A stretch of 64,000 nucleotides of DNA, taken from the NCBI GenBank assembly GCA_963575645.1, contig OY754465.1, positions 60,287,901-60,351,900 of the forward strand, given 5' to 3'. This DNA is from Xanthostigma xanthostigma. Taxonomy: Eukaryota; Arthropoda; Insecta; Raphidioptera; Raphidiidae. The position numbers and the translations under genes are program-made. Below, in pieces: positions 29,646-43,539 of the stretch. Within the stretch, counting starts at the first letter, position 1. Each line of letters starts with the position of its first letter. The notes under the pieces were generated by a model that did no database searches, had not been told where the DNA came from, and worked only from the letters and a program-made list of their open reading frames with translations.

Positions 29646-31411
29646 TTAACATATTATACTTCGGGTTTTGATTTAAAAAAAATCTGTTTTATTATCATAG
29701 CGAACACAATATGAAAATGAAATAAAACAAATAACTAAATAAAATGTCTTATTAAAGCCACCGCGTAAGAAGCTATTCGCTGTAAAGCTTCCAACACTCG
29801 AGACGGTATAGCAACTGGCCGTTTCAGGATATAATCTCAGGTTACTGAGCACCGAGGTTTCAAGAATGAGTAAAGCTCGTGTCATCGAGTTATAACTTCT
29901 GGTTATTTATTTATTTTTGCGCCGTTTAGCATGGGAATGCAACTAAACGATTAGTTATAGAATATTAAAATTTGGTAGGTATGCAGATACCCCAGTGGCT
30001 GTTTTACCAAAAACAAACTTTTGCCACTTCTGCAACCAATTAAAAACAAACTGTTTAGAATGGTATATTGTTGAAAAAGGCTTATTTTGAAGATACTACA
30101 GACTTGTTTTGATGAATTTTTATGATAGGTTATTTTATAAAAGTACACCAAAAAAATGTAGGTATAAAGAAGACTAGCAAAGATAACAGGAAAACAATGA
30201 AGGTCAGATTTTCATTCGTTTTTTGAGATGTAGTTCAAAATAGTTTATTTTGATACGTAAAGTACCTACTATTTATTTAATGCATATAAAGAAGCAGGAA
30301 AAATGAGAACTACAAAATACAGAAAATTTTATACTCAGCCCCGAAATATCTGAACGAACTCAGTGACACTATTAAAATCAATATACATAAATTAAGTTTA
30401 AAAGCTCTATCAAGTAGTATAAATAAGCTACTTTTGGATCGTCGAAGGCAATAAGGTGATTAACCAATCTTAGGTTCTTTGAATCAATTTTTTACTGGTT
30501 TGTTTTAAAATATTGTAAACTTGTTTGTGAATGTTATAGGACAGATGGAAGAACAAACACACGTTTGAATTCTGTGCCTTTTGCTTATTGAGCAATAAAC
30601 ATATATTTATTTATTTATGTTCAGAATTCTCGGTGCATCAAGTAACTTAAAAATTGAGATTTTTGAGTACTTTCATTTTCGACTCCAAACTTGCGAAAAA
30701 GTGCTAGTCACAAGTGTACATACGAAAGCCTCTATCAAAATTTGTTAATTTTTTTATTTCAATAAAAATTGAACATACTATTTGGTTCTGGGTACAAAAA
30801 CTGGAAAAAAATCAGAACTAAGCGCTCTCTCGTGGACATTCGTAAGGCTTTATAATATATAAGAATATAAGGCTAAATTTCGTTCGTTAGGTAGGTACCA
30901 AACACTCGTTTTCCATTGCAGTAAAAAATACACTACTTTTTAGAGTGAACGACCCTATTACTTTATCAGGTCTGTTCATTCTGTTTCTACCTAAAAAAAT
31001 ACTTTGAAGTATTTATAATTCCGGGCAAAGTAACTCAAAAACGTTAACTAAAACATCAAATTTCTAAAATAATGTTTGCTACAGATCTAAATTAATCACA
31101 AAAGAAATAAAATGCAATTCTAACCTATATTTCAATATGATACTTGCAATACTTAATATGAAGTGAATTACGCTATTGTATTGCATTTTTTTATTAATGA
31201 TAAAATATTTGTTTGATTACCTTAAATAAAATCTGATTTATAACAAGATTTAAAGTTTATATACACAAAAACTTGAAGAACTTTTAATAAGCACACCGCA
31301 TAAATGACGGATGATATTCTCGGGAGTATAGACCTATAGAAATACCAACATATGGCTTGAGAATGGAGGTTTAAATATACGAGGGAGATTGAGTATTCAC
31401 CAAAGATATTT
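29646..31411. other. AT-rich stretch without recognised features
   Basis: No exon, RNA gene or clear repeat pair was found here on either strand. Confidence 0.5.
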
Positions 31412-32752
31412 AGGGTGCGTTCCGATATACACTGTACAGTGTGACGTCAATTCAGTATACTGTGAAGCCGTTCCTTTATAGCCAGTAATACTGGTTACTA
31501 TTTAAAACGGAACGCACTCCAGTATACTGTCAGCATCGTTTTTTGACGCAGTTTTCAAATGAGCGTATTAAAGATTTCTAATTAAATAAGCTCAATTTTT
31601 GCAAATTTTCCATTATTTTCAGAAGTCCAAAATAATTTCAGAATTTTTAATGTCAACTGTTTAGCACTCAAGCGGCTTTGACTGATCACGTGATCAAAGT
31701 ACTGGCGAGTACCTTACCTCGAAAACTCCAGTGCTCGCAGTAGAAATATAGTTGGCAAAACCAAAAGTGCACATCCCGCAAGTTTTCCACTGTATGATAA
31801 AAAAATAACAATTAAAAAATATTTTTAATAAATTTAAAAAGATTTAAAAATTTAAAGAAATAAATAATTAAAAATTGAAAAAATATTTTTTTTTAAGTTT
31901 GCAAAAATAAAAAAAATTAAGTACTATACATAATATAATATATAATTAATATCAAGTGGAATAAAATAAAACAAAATAAAAAGAAAAAAAAAGAAAAAAA
32001 TCAATGATATCGTAAGGAATCGAACCCAGGACCTTGCCCTTGGCGATCCGACGGCATAACCATTACGCCACGGCTGCCTAATACGTATAGTGGTGTTATC
32101 ACGGTATACAAGTGTAGCACTTGTTTTATGGATTACACTATGTTTAGCCAGCAATTATTATATTGTTTTTAAACTATTAATTAGCTGTCAAAAATAATAA
32201 AAAATAAAACTGTTTATAAAAATTAAACTACTGAACACATTTTAGTGAATTTAAATAGGGTTCTGGTCTGATAGTAAACAAAGTGAATAAAATATAACCC
32301 AAGGCAATCCGACCAAAATTGCGATCTGTAGAGTCGTGACGTACGTACATACGTACGTACATACGTACGTACGTACATACGTACAGACCAACCGACAACT
32401 GCTGTTTGTGATTTTCAATTACAATTTTAATAGTATTTATGAACTCAAATTGATTTAAAAATGGTTCTATTTTATAGATTAGAATCTCCTCTTTTCAAAA
32501 AGCTTCAATTTGAATGGATTTCGTGTGAAATTAACTTAGATATAACTTCTTATATGAACGAAAGTCAGCTCTGACGCACAAAGCGATAATAAAGCACATA
32601 CCGCTAGTTTAGCGGTATGTGCAATATGGTTATTTATGACGTCATATATTTCCCTAGGGTACTGCGGCAGTATACTGGCGTTCATAACGGAACGAATTTT
32701 TCTACAGTAAGAGCACTGGGCAGTGCTCCCAGTGTATATCGGAACGCACCCT
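31412..32752. mobile_element. 1.34-kb TIR element, AGGGTGCGTTCCGATATACA family
   Basis: AGGGTGCGTTCCGATATACA at the left and its exact complement at the right. It carries a tRNA-like segment, an ACGTACGT-type microsatellite (32339-32386) and a block homologous to the tandem array at 60810-61393. No transposase frame was recognised. The target duplication is unclear. Confidence 0.8.
32008..32078 (-). pseudogene. tRNA-like sequence inside the TIR element
   Basis: On the minus strand GTGGCGTAATGGTTATGCC resembles an A-box/D-arm and GGGTTCGATTCC a B-box. The acceptor and T stems do not pair properly. It is likely a tRNA-derived SINE head carried within the element. Confidence 0.55.
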
Positions 32753-33629
32753 AAAACTGTTTAAACTTCTTTGGCGCTATAATTTAAACTTAAATTTTAT
32801 TTAAATTAACTGCTTTTTTTCATCTCTCATTTACTGCTATTTTAATTATGGTGTATTTAGAATTAAAGATAGGTAATTTATAATTTTAAATTGTTTTAGG
32901 TAAAAATATATGAGTTTTTTTTTTAAATAAAAATTATCTTTATTTATTTATATTTATAGAATGTACCCGAAATCAGTTTTAATTAATTATTTTGTTTATA
33001 GACAAAAAATGAAATTTTAATAATTTATAAGGAATGTTTGTAACCCAAACGGCAAACAGGTGTAATTCCTTTTTTACCAAGAAAAACTTTGATTTAAATT
33101 CGTTGTTCACCAGTTAGTATCTAAACACAGAGGCCATACGCTTGTAAACTTTGAGTAACTGTAAATAATTTGTTTCCTGTTGGAATTTTGTCCAAAACTA
33201 ATTTTCTAAAATAATCAAACATAAAACTTAAATCTTGCCAAAGGAAGAAGATTTATTTATTTTATTTCTACATATTAATGTGCAAGACGCGAAGGAGTAT
33301 AATCTATTATTATAATAAAAACTTGTTTTTAATTTTTTTTTATTTCTGTTAACTTTGAAAATTTCATAGCATAGTTATTTTTTAACTTGACTTATATTTG
33401 ATTTTATGAGTTTTCTGTTGTTTTATATCACCATTTCATCGCCTGCCATTTGATTTCATGTACCTATTAAAAATATATTTTGAATTTTATTTTTTCAACA
33501 ATGAGACTGTTCATAATGTTCAAAATTTGAGATATAATGTATATCACTAAGAAGAACATCTCTGTGCAATTTTAACAATAATTTTGAATTTTTGACCCAA
33601 CTTCCTTAAACTTAAACTATCTTTATTGT

Positions 33630-34150
33630 TTAAGGTAGTACGAGCACCAAGGCAATTTTAAATAAAAGGCTTGATTTTTTTATATGAAGTTGGACTAAGT
33701 CTAAACCAATTCTGAAAATTTTAGGGGTGTTGCCCGATTATTTAAATAAATAAATGACTTCAAAAGTAGGCATATTTAACGTTGGCTTTATGGTAAACCG
33801 GTAGATGGATGATATGTTTTCATTGATTTCTCCAAAACTAGTCGGTGGAAATAAAAAAAAAACTATTTAAATTAAAGTCAAAACCTTAATAAATTATTGA
33901 AAACAAAAAAAAAACCGTTGTGCCCGACTAATTAAAAAGATTAAATATCTGTTTAATTAGTCGGGCACAACTGTTTTTTTTTTTGTTTTCAATAATTTAT
34001 TAAGGTTTTAACTTTAATTTAAATAGTTTTTTTTTTAATTTCCACCGACTAGTTTTGGAGAAATCAATGAAAACATATCATCCATCTACCGAAATATTAA
34101 AAAAAACAAGTTTTTTATTTATAGTTGCCTTGGTGCTCGTACTACCTTAA
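33630..34150. mobile_element. TTAA-flanked foldback element
   Basis: Ends TTAAGGTAGTACGAGCACCA and its complement, both terminating in TTAA. An inner palindrome spans 33819-34092 with arms of about 130 bp. Confidence 0.8.
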
Positions 34151-34854
34151 ATGCACTGGCATGTATCTACAATGGTACTATAAGCCGAAAAATATGAGTT
34201 TTGCAAATGCAAAACCTCGAATTACGAAACTATAGGTACTGACATCAAAGGGTATAATATAGTTACCTACATTAATAAACTATACATAACAGACAATAAA
34301 AAACAATGGAATGCAAAATTCGATCGTTTAAACCAATTTAAATATTTTCTGAATTAATATAATTTCACAATTATATAGGCGCCATAGTCTATCCACAAAT
34401 TTGAATGCAGTTCACACAGAGGTCCGGCGATTGTAAATACCTATTATAATAGTAGTACTACTATAGCATTCCCACATCCAAATAAAATTACACATTTTAT
34501 ATCAAAACATACCTGCTATTATAGCTTTGATTGAATTAATATTTTTTCTGATAATTACATTAAAGTTACTAAAGGGTGGAAATTTATCTTGAGTTGCACC
34601 ACCCAACAATTTTAAAAAACCGACATTTATAGTTGTTAAATAAATATGATATATTTTTACATTGCCAATTTTTAAAGCGCTTGATTTCTGCGCCAAGAAA
34701 AAGCGCTTAAAATGGCACGGTTCGATTCAAGCATGAGCTTATTAGCGAATTATATTAACTATCACACAATTTATGAATATATAGATTCTAGATTGTAGAT
34801 TATAAATGTTCAACAGGTAATGTTCGACGACGTAATAAATATATTAGTATCATA

Positions 34855-35032
34855 ATGAATTTACTCAAAACTATTAGTTCAGAAGCAAACAAAAAAATTG
34901 TTTTAGTACCAAGTAGCGACATCTGATATAGAATTCGCTCAAAGCTATTAGTTCAGACGCCGGGCCGTACACGAAATACATTTTGTAGAATTATATCTAT
35001 CGCATCCGGGTGAAACCGGGACGGGCCGCTAG
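34855..35032 (+). mobile_element. Helitron-like 3' fragment
   Basis: Ends GGTGAAACCGGGACGGGCCG then CTAG|T. Its body (CTATTAGTTCAGACGCC, GTAGCGACATCTGAT) is present in inverted orientation at 36470-36600. The 5' end was not located. Confidence 0.6.
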
Positions 35033-35190
35033 TAATATCAATATATGACAGGGAGTTTCACGACATTAAAGCGCTTTTGTCCGTATAAGAAGTATATAAT
35101 CCATGATCACTATCTAAGGTCATTGTCAAATCAAATTTTTTGACAAAGTTTTCTGCAACCCAGCATCGGTCCAATTAGAAAAGTATCCTT

Positions 35191-35776
35191 TTTGACGTGA
35201 TAACGTCTTATAAATTGATGAATCACCAATCTTATAAATTGATGAAACACCGGCTGCATCCACGAAAAAGTGTAACGTTCCTAACGTTCCACCTGACCCT
35301 GTGCGTGCTTTTCTCGAAAACGGCCCTAACGATTTGGATGAAATTTACTGAAAAGGGATTTTGGGGGGCAAAAAATCGTTTTAGCTAGGTCTCATCTCTC
35401 GAAAAAATCGTTTTCATACAAATTTTATCATTATAAAAATCAATTTTTTGACGTATGAAAATACTTAAATATTGTAAGTAGGTTTTGGAATTTTATATAA
35501 ACAGTGAAACAATTGTTTTCAAAATATTATGACAATTAATCTTTGAGACTTAAAATAAATACGAAAGAAAGAAAGTTAAAAAAAACAATTATTATTATAG
35601 GTGGTGAGTATTTTAATACATAAAATTAACCTAAATTTGAAGCGAAAGATGCAATATCATAGATTCGAATTATTATAATTATTATATATGTAGAATTTAG
35701 GTTATGTATTACGGAATACGTTATCACGTAAAACTATCGTCCGTAAACCGACTTTACAGACAACCAATTTTTTTTA
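35191..35776. mobile_element. MITE with subterminal ACGTGATAACGT, copy 1
   Basis: An inverted copy of the same sequence is at 51192-51766. ACGTGATAACGT and its complement lie near the two ends. It shares an inner segment (CAATTTTTTGACGTATGAAA) with the Helitron at 26018. Confidence 0.7.
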
Positions 35777-36469
35777 AATTAAATAGACAAAAAAATCGTA
35801 AAAAATCGTAATTTTACAATTTATCTGAATACTTATAGATAAAAATATGATTCGTATTCCAAAGCAAACTTCATCGGACTTACAGCTTCCGGGAAATTAC
35901 TTCTAAAGACGAATCTTTTCTTACCTATATCTATGATTTCATATTTTATACACCCACATTTAAATGCGTCTATAAATTTATAAATATGGTATCTTGTAAA
36001 TAATAAATGTACCAAACTGATTATTACGGGAATTTGTTTAAATTACAGACCGCGAGACAATGGCCCGTTTTATTCGACAGATTTCAGGCGCGTGCTTTAA
36101 AGTGCTTGTGTTATTATTTTTAAGTTATTTTTTTGATATAAAAAATATTTCAGAATAATGATTTTATGATAGTCTTATAAAGAAAATAATTGAGTGCTAT
36201 TTGATTTGTCGGGCGGCGCATCTAGGTACAGTACCGGACAAAAAAAATATGCGGGCATGTGAATTTTTATATTTTTTGTTCCTCAAAATGTAAAAAACGT
36301 GTTTTTGCAAACGTCTGTAAGTAATTCGTCATCACTAATTTATATAAATAAAAATGTAAATGTTCGTTTATCAAAAATCTTAAATCGCCCAAAATTCTTC
36401 ATCGACCGCCTTGAAATGACACAACGTTGCTTTTGAATACGCGCATGTTTTTATAGACCAGGTTTCACA

Positions 36470-36600
36470 CGGGTGCGAAATGTATTTCGTTTGCAGCCTG
36501 GTGGCGGCGTCTGAACTAATAGATTTGAGCGAATTCTATCAGATGTCGCTATTTGGTACTGAAACGGTTTTTTGGCTTCTGAACTAATACCTTTAAACAA
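36470..36600 (-). mobile_element. Helitron-like fragment, inverted relative to 34855-35032
   Basis: Reverse complement of the 34855-35032 body, ending abruptly where the palindrome-family SINE composite begins at about 36620. Confidence 0.6.
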
Positions 36601-36619
36601 ATTCTGTCAGATGTCGCTG

Positions 36620-36973
36620 CATGTTCGTACATCGAGCGCCCCACGCTTTTTTCACAATAATACTAGTATTTTTTATTCATTATTGTTTTAAGCTTATTTA
36701 AAAAAAAATATTTTTTACTTTTTAGTTCGATATAAAGCGTGTTTTTTAGTTTTTTTTAAACTATATTTATTTTTCACTTTTTAGTTCGATATAAAGCGTG
36801 TTTTTTAGTTTTTTTTTAAACTATATTTATTTTCCACTTTTTAGTTCGATTTATTGTCAAAAATTTGCCGAAAAATAACAATTTTTTTTTTCGGCGTGTA
36901 CGGGATTAGAACCCACGACCCGTGATGCCGAGAGTTGACGTCAGCGAACCCGTGCTTTAGACCGCACGGCTAC
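36620..36973 (-). mobile_element. SINE composite, copy 2 (single palindrome arm plus tRNA-like head)
   Basis: Begins in the palindrome loop (TTCGTACATCG), holds one arm, then a partial tandem duplication of TTTTTAGTTCGATATAAAGC. The class II tRNA-like head is at 36893-36973 on the minus strand. Confidence 0.65.
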
Positions 36974-37129
36974 CCATTGTACTTACAGTGCTGGCATATT
37001 TACCACTATATAAACCACTTGCTGTAGTCCAAATGGAGATTACAAACATACATACAAACTTACAAGTGAAACTAATATAAGGCGTGTAAAAATGACATTT
37101 ATACGAATGAAACCGTGCGTTAAAGCTTA

Positions 37130-37900
37130 AATCACGAGGTTGTAACGATTTTCTGAAACATCCTATATTTATTTAGTTAGGAACAAAGACACGAGCCCTA
37201 GTAGTTTGAGCACAGTGTGAGGCTGTTACCGTGCATCGGTAAGTAAACAGTTGAACAGGAAGTGAGATCCTGTGCCCGGTAAGTGCGAGCACGCGCCCTC
37301 TATTTGCAACAAACAGCAGGCCCTGCTGCAATCCGGGAACGCCTATAACATGTGTCGATCGTCGCTGCATTATTGTTGTTTTGTTAATAAAAGATTCAAA
37401 TGTTTATAACGAATTTTGAACAAAACAAAACAGGATCGGTAGTCTGTCAAATGTGAATTGAATAGTTTAAGAGACATACTACATAGACAGATTTGCCGCT
37501 AGATTCCTTGCTAGATTTGACTACTAGTTTTCTTGATTGTCTTTTAAAGCTTGTTTTGTAGGTAGGTTCGGTGCGCGCGCAGTGACAGTTAGAACGGTAA
37601 CAAAAGTGGCCGTTTAATTGTCTCTGAACAGAACTCACACTATGACACAGTGTTTGCTTGTGTTTGCGTTTGTTCATGTCGTCTACGTGACAAGATACTG
37701 TTTCCTGATTGGTTCTTGCTCAGAAAAAGCAGAAGACCTAGCAAGAAAAATAGCGCCTGTTCTAATTTTAAAATCCGTCTTGTGAGCTTGCAGTCGAGCC
37801 CACAGTGACGTCAGCCTCGTAGCTAGCCTGTCGAGCAGCAGAAGTCCCAGCAGTGTTTCTAGCCTCGTCTGAAGCGGCCTTTAAATTGTCTTTTACCATT
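37130..37900. other. GC-richer, apparently non-repetitive stretch
   Basis: Less AT-rich than its neighbours, with CG dinucleotides and no long frame that I recognise. It could hold promoter or 5' UTR sequence, but nothing specific supports this. A similar short island is at 39040-39200. Confidence 0.3.
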
Positions 37901-38659
37901 CCAACCCACAAGTGGGGAATGTTACTAGTTTAGGTCAAAAATCACTTTTCAAAAATTTAACAATATCTTTCCGTTTTGAGGTCCCCCGCATCCAAAAAAA
38001 CATATTTTTTGGAAAAACACTGTTAGTCTGTTTGTCTGCTAGTCTGTGAACACGATACAGGTCAAACGGATGAGCGGATTGAAACTAAATTTTGGGAGGA
38101 TGTTTGGTATGCAAATATGAAGAGCCCTATTGTTTATGGGGAAAATCGGCGCATGCGCAGAAGAGATATATGCTAAAACGGTGTTTTTTTATATAATAAT
38201 GGTATACTTTTCATAACGGCTTATTATTCCATTTATTTTTTTAAGAAAGTTTCCCAATTGGCTGGAATTTTTTGCGGCACGTAAGCTTTAGATATCTTAT
38301 TTATGGATTCAGAAGGACGCGATTTTAAATGCTCGGAATTCTTTAGTGGATTTATAAAGCAAAAAGGATTTCTATAATGCATTGCTCTTGATTCACAAGG
38401 ATGAATGCTATTAACAATAATGCAATAGTCATGTTACAACTTCCTAAGCGATGTATCTTCTTTTGTGTCCGTCAGGTTACAATAGCAATTACGTTATGTA
38501 AGATCTGTGTAGGTTGTTGAAAAGGGAACCGTCCGGATGTCCTTTCAACTTGTAAATGTTTCAAATTTCATTTTACAAAGCGATCGACGCAACCAGAGGC
38601 GTCTTAAGATAAAAATGAAACAACATTAAATTGTTGAAATCTGTACAGCTATACTGTAC

Positions 38660-38903
38660 AACAAAAATATTAGGAGCACTGTGGTTTGAATCTAATAAAA
38701 AATAGAGAATAGTTACTTCTTACCACAACAAGTTTATTAGTGGATGTACATTTCGAGAGCTATGCTCTCATCTTCAGCAATACACTAAACTAAGTTTATG
38801 AACTTAGTTTAGTGTATTGCTGAAGATGAGAGCATAGCTCTCGAAATGTACATCCACTAATAAACTTGTTGTGGTAAGAAGTAACTATTCTCTATTTTTT
38901 ATT
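38660..38903. mobile_element. Palindromic insertion with 13-bp target duplication, Penelope-like
   Basis: AGCTATACTGTAC at 38647-38659 and 38904-38916 flank a 244-bp insert. Most of it (from 38692) is a near-perfect palindrome with arms of about 105 bp. Each arm contains GCTGAAGATGAGAGCATAGC then TCTCGAAATG, reminiscent of the hammerhead-bearing terminal repeats of Penelope-like elements. Confidence 0.6.
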
Positions 38904-39329
38904 AGCTATACTGTACGTTTACCGAAAGTGGTATAATACCCGGCACGAATCTAAAAGGCTCGGAAGTTGATGAGCTTGTACAGTCTGTTGAAAAACTACA
39001 AACTCGCAACTCAACAAAACTAAAATAACAATAACTTGACAATGGCGTACTCAACTGTAGATACTTTAAAGCAGGAAAGCGACAAGTGACAAAGGCAACG
39101 AGCGATCACGGCCAATCATCGACGAGCGCACGTTCCGTGCAGGTAGCTGGGAGGTGGTGGGAGTATCAACGGCTCTAAAATGTGCCTTTGCGACGCTGTT
39201 TGTGACTAACTTCCGAACCTTTTATATCCGTGGCGCGTATTATAATCTATTATTATTATTATATCCTAATTAGATACAAAAATATTTAAAGTAGTTTTTT
39301 GTTCAACGCGAGACTTACTATCGAAAACT

Positions 39330-39555
39330 GCTGAGGTATATTTTTTGTACTTCAAACTTAAATGGTAGTGTACATTTGCGAAAATTCCATTTTCTTCTCT
39401 ATAAATTCATAAAAAATTCTTATAAGGTTAGCTATATAAGAAAATAATCGAAAAAAATTAATATGAATACAAAAATAGATATTTCAAAAAAGTAAAAAAA
39501 AAATGTTGCCATTTGAAAAAATGCATTTAAGTACAAAAAATATGCCTACCTCAGC
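39330..39555. mobile_element. MITE with GCTGAGGTA-type ends
   Basis: GCTGAGGTATATTTTTTGTA at the left and TACAAAAAATATGCCTACCT then CAGC at the right are inverted. The interior is AT-rich. Confidence 0.55.
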
Positions 39556-40054
39556 TTTTTTTGAATCTAGTAGGATACACTGTATAACGGAGTTCTAATA
39601 TTAAAACTCTATTTCGCCACAACACCTAGTTGCTCAGTTTTCGATGGAACGTTGTAAAATTAGCGTAGCTATAGGGAAAATAGGGTCATACCACGTATCA
39701 AAATTTGATAATTTTGGAGTCCATAAAAAAATGTAAACCAACTTTTTCGTTCATATAAATTATAGTTTCGCTCATTGGCAAACGAGAATAAAAGAAATAC
39801 AAATTATATTTTAAACCTAGAGCAATATGTCACACTTCTTTATCTATAGAAAGAGATGTATATATAAATTATTTGTCGCGTGGTTCGATTCTATTTCATT
39901 TCAGTAGCCGGTTAAAATTCCATTGAAGAATTCACATTTCTGGGAATTTTTTTATTATACTGAAAACTTCTCGACAAATTCTCAACGAGCTGATAGTCTT
40001 CGTCGATTAGTGAACTCTGATGAAACAAGAATCACTCTGTACAAAAATATTGTC

Positions 40055-40736
40055 TTAAGGAGGTTGATGCGTTACAGTCCCAATCAAAAGTAAGTCGAAT
40101 TCTAAATGGGGACTTCTCCACAATAAATTTTTACGAAAGGTTATAAGTCGATGATACCAATAAATTATTGTCATAAAGGCATAAATAAATAAATTTTTTA
40201 ATATTAATTAATTATTTCACTTTTGAATTTTTTGTACAAAGTTAGGTTAGAAAAAACAAATTTATGTAAACATCAGTATTTTACATATTTTTTGCAGTAA
40301 ATAATTAAAAAAAGAAATAAGAAGTAATAAAAATTAAAATTAAATCATTAAAAAGTTGAAAATTCAGTTAAAATTGTCAAGAATAAAAGTCCATAATCGA
40401 AAAGTGCTAAGGTTTAAAAATTTTTTTTATTGATTAAAAGTCTCCTAATTAAATTGTAAAAAATATTAAAATATGCGTAAGACATCGATGCTCTACATAG
40501 TTAGTTTTCGGAACTGCTGACATTATTTGCAAAAAATTAAAATGTACCGTTTGCATGCTAGGTTGACATAATATTTTCCATAAGACTACATGTAAAAGTT
40601 TTTTTTAATTTTTAACTTTATAAATCTAATGATTTTAGATTTCTTACTGCAGAAAATTTTGTCATAAAAAATCTATTAAAAAAACTTTATTTCAGATTTT
40701 TTTCATTATCTTCGTAAAACGGCTCAACCTCCTTAA
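40055..40736. mobile_element. TTAA-flanked MITE, copy 2
   Basis: Same sequence and TTAAGGAGGTTGA … TCAACCTCCTTAA ends as 7189-7855, with small indels. Confidence 0.75.
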
Positions 40737-41368
40737 ACCGCCTCTACACAGAACCTACTGTACTCACAAACAATAATATTCTGCAGTGATGTTTCAATTT
40801 ATTGTTGTGGTATTTTTGCGTCGGCGTTGACAGCCGATGATATAACTACCTGCAAAACTGTAGCACCTTAGCCGCATTATGACCTTGATGACACGAAGTA
40901 CTACATTCAAAATTTAGAAAACAGCCATCGCGCCAAATAAATCAATTTTCGAAAACATTCAACAGAATAGGCTATTCGATTCTGATTTTTAAATTGTCCT
41001 AAAAAGTTCATATCGTAGTATTAGACCACAAGAGTTTTCATATCGCTTAAATGTAATCGTTTTATAGGATACAATAGCGATCATGTTTACCTACTGTGAC
41101 GTCATTCTTGTAGTATACAAACAAGTGCATATAACAATATAGTCAAGCTCCCATGACACAAAAAGTTACCTCACGAACACCTCAAAATTATAAAGTGAAA
41201 ATGGCTGAAAAACATGTAAGAAACATGTTACGCCCGCCAGACTAGTAGAAATTTGTTAATTGTTATTTTTTATGAATTTTTGAATTTAAAAAAAACATGA
41301 TTTTACTTTCCAAAACACCTGCTTGAAATTTATACAACTTGTAGTAAATAATGTACCATTTTTGAAAA
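40737..41368. other. Stretch without recognised features
   Basis: No supported exon, RNA gene or repeat pair. The same applies to 39560-40050. Confidence 0.45.
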
Positions 41369-41580
41369 AATTTGCCTGGCTGACAATTTTTGTTAATAAA
41401 TTTGTCAGACTTCATTTGTAATAAATTATTTTTTTTATGAAAATACCTACATTTCATAACACCTTGAAATTTTTTTAATAAAGTTTAAGATCTCTTCTAT
41501 CTAATACAACTGGTCTGGCTGACAATTTTTGTTAATAAATTAGTCAGACTTCATTTGTTATAAATTTTTTTTTTATGAAG
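41369..41580. repeat. Direct repeat of about 70 bp, two units 140 bp apart
   Basis: CTGGCTGACAATTTTTGTTA…CAGACTTCATTTGT occurs at about 41374 and again at about 41515. Confidence 0.75.
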
Positions 41581-42261
41581 TCTCATAGTAAAAAACATTT
41601 TTTCGCTGACAGACCAACTTTTATGCATAAAATAGATGTCAAACCTTCTTTCAGAAAAAAATTAAGGTGGTGTTTTGACACGCCCCTTGTAAAAGCTGAT
41701 TTGTTTATGAAAAAGCTGTCACGGCGCTTAAAAATTGAATCCGATTTTTTATTCTATAAATTATCGGTAATCACATAATTTAAACATTATTTTTCATAGT
41801 GTCATAAATACCCGATAAACTATATTTCAATATTTCTTGACAGCTATCTCTCAGGACGGTGACGGAGGAAAAGAGGACCGATGGCAACCCCAATCGTAGG
41901 TCACACTTTGTGCATCCCTGGCCGTAAACCATGCAGTATGAATGAATCGAAACAACATTGTACGGTGTTTATTGAGAGAATATGAACAATAAGTGACAAA
42001 ATGTCAATAACATAGCCTATCATCAAAAACGACACAATGGCCATTGTGTTCTATGTGCAAATCTGTACTTCATATTTATATCAATGTATAATATTTTAAC
42101 CGGAAGTTGAGAGCTACATATGACAGCAAGTATGACACCTGGATTACACATCCGTGCATATATTTTGTTGTTGTGTTGCCGTAATCCTGGATTGTAACAA
42201 CGACATGCTGGACCGAACCGGCAGGGTGGTTAGTCGTGATAGAAGACAGGAGAAGTATTTC

Positions 42262-42425
42262 CGTTTTCACATTCAGTAGGAGGAACCATTGCCTCCAAAA
42301 AAGCATGGTTTTGTAATGCAACAATAACTTACAAAAACGTATTCAGTAGGAGCCAATATTGCCTCCAAGCAAGCATTATTTGCGTAGGTATATTCAGCAG
42401 AAGATCGATTGCTCCTCGTAAAGAA
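42262..42425. repeat. Three imperfect tandem units (ATTCAGTAGGAG…GCCTCC)
   Basis: ATTCAGTAGGAG followed by ATTGCCTCC recurs near 42271, 42340 and, more divergent, 42390. Confidence 0.6.
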
Positions 42426-42550
42426 AGAACTTTATCGTGTTTTGGAAAAATTTAGTTAAGTAGGCCTAACGATGTCGTTTTTATTTCATTAGGATGTGGA
42501 ACGAAACTACTCTCGTATTGAATAAATATTATTTTAACCCCCCCCCCCTC

Positions 42551-42773
42551 CCGCCTAAGAGGAGATAAGTAATCAAAGAAAATCCGTCGGGGGCTGCTAT
42601 ATTCGCTGCCTTGAATTAAGAATAGGAGAATATCAGTTAAAGACTACAATTAATTACGTATACTCAACGTGATTTCAGTCATATCCTCTAATTTTGTAAT
42701 ATTTTATGTTCATTTCAGGGCAGCGAATGGACCCTGACGGATTTTCTTTGGTTACTTACCTCCTTTTAGTCGG
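42551..42773. mobile_element. MITE with AAAGAAAATCCGTCGGG-type inverted ends
   Basis: CCGCCTAAGAGGAGATAAGT…AAAGAAAATCCGTC on the left and GACGGATTTTCTTTGGTTAC…CTTTTAGTCGG on the right are inverted arms of about 50 bp. Confidence 0.7.
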
Positions 42774-43539
42774 GGGTTTTCAAAATTTTATTTAATCCTT
42801 TTATTACAACCTTTACGTCCGTTGTGGGTTTTTTCAAAATTTTATTTTTTTTTAAATTTTAAACTTTTTAGATATTTCTATAAAATATTATTGTAGTTAC
42901 CACCGCAATATCTATCTAAAACACATCGCAGATGAATTACAAATCCTTTACAGAAAACAGCATCTGAATCAGTCGAACCATTTTTGAGATAAATGACAAC
43001 ATTCGAGTGCACACACAAGCAAACAAACAGTTTCTCACCTTAAACGCATATACCTTCTCCGTTTCGTCACGGGTAAAAGTTTCAAAAACAAATCAATAAA
43101 ATTTAGACATAGACATATAAACTACGAAATATGGCCGCCATTAAAAGGTTAAAATATGCATCCTTTTTGCGAATATCCAACCCTGGCTTAAAGAAACGGA
43201 ATTAATCACAAATTTGTTATATGAATTAATAATTAGCTCAGAAATACCGGTATGGCAAATAAGTACCTTTTTGCAAAGACTGCATTTATTATTATAATTA
43301 CACTCAAGTCATTATGTTACGTTGGTAATTACGAATTTTATGTGGAAGGTTAGTTCTGAACGTTTCGCACGCAAATTAACATGAGATACAGGTTTGGACA
43401 AAAGTTACGTACAGTTTTTCTGATCAAACTGGCTGAGCTATGACGGTGTTGTCAAAAATCACTATCCCTCAGTACAGGGGTGGTTTCGTAAAAAAATTTA
43501 ACAGAAATCCAAAGGGACAGCGAAAAATCGAAGAAATCT

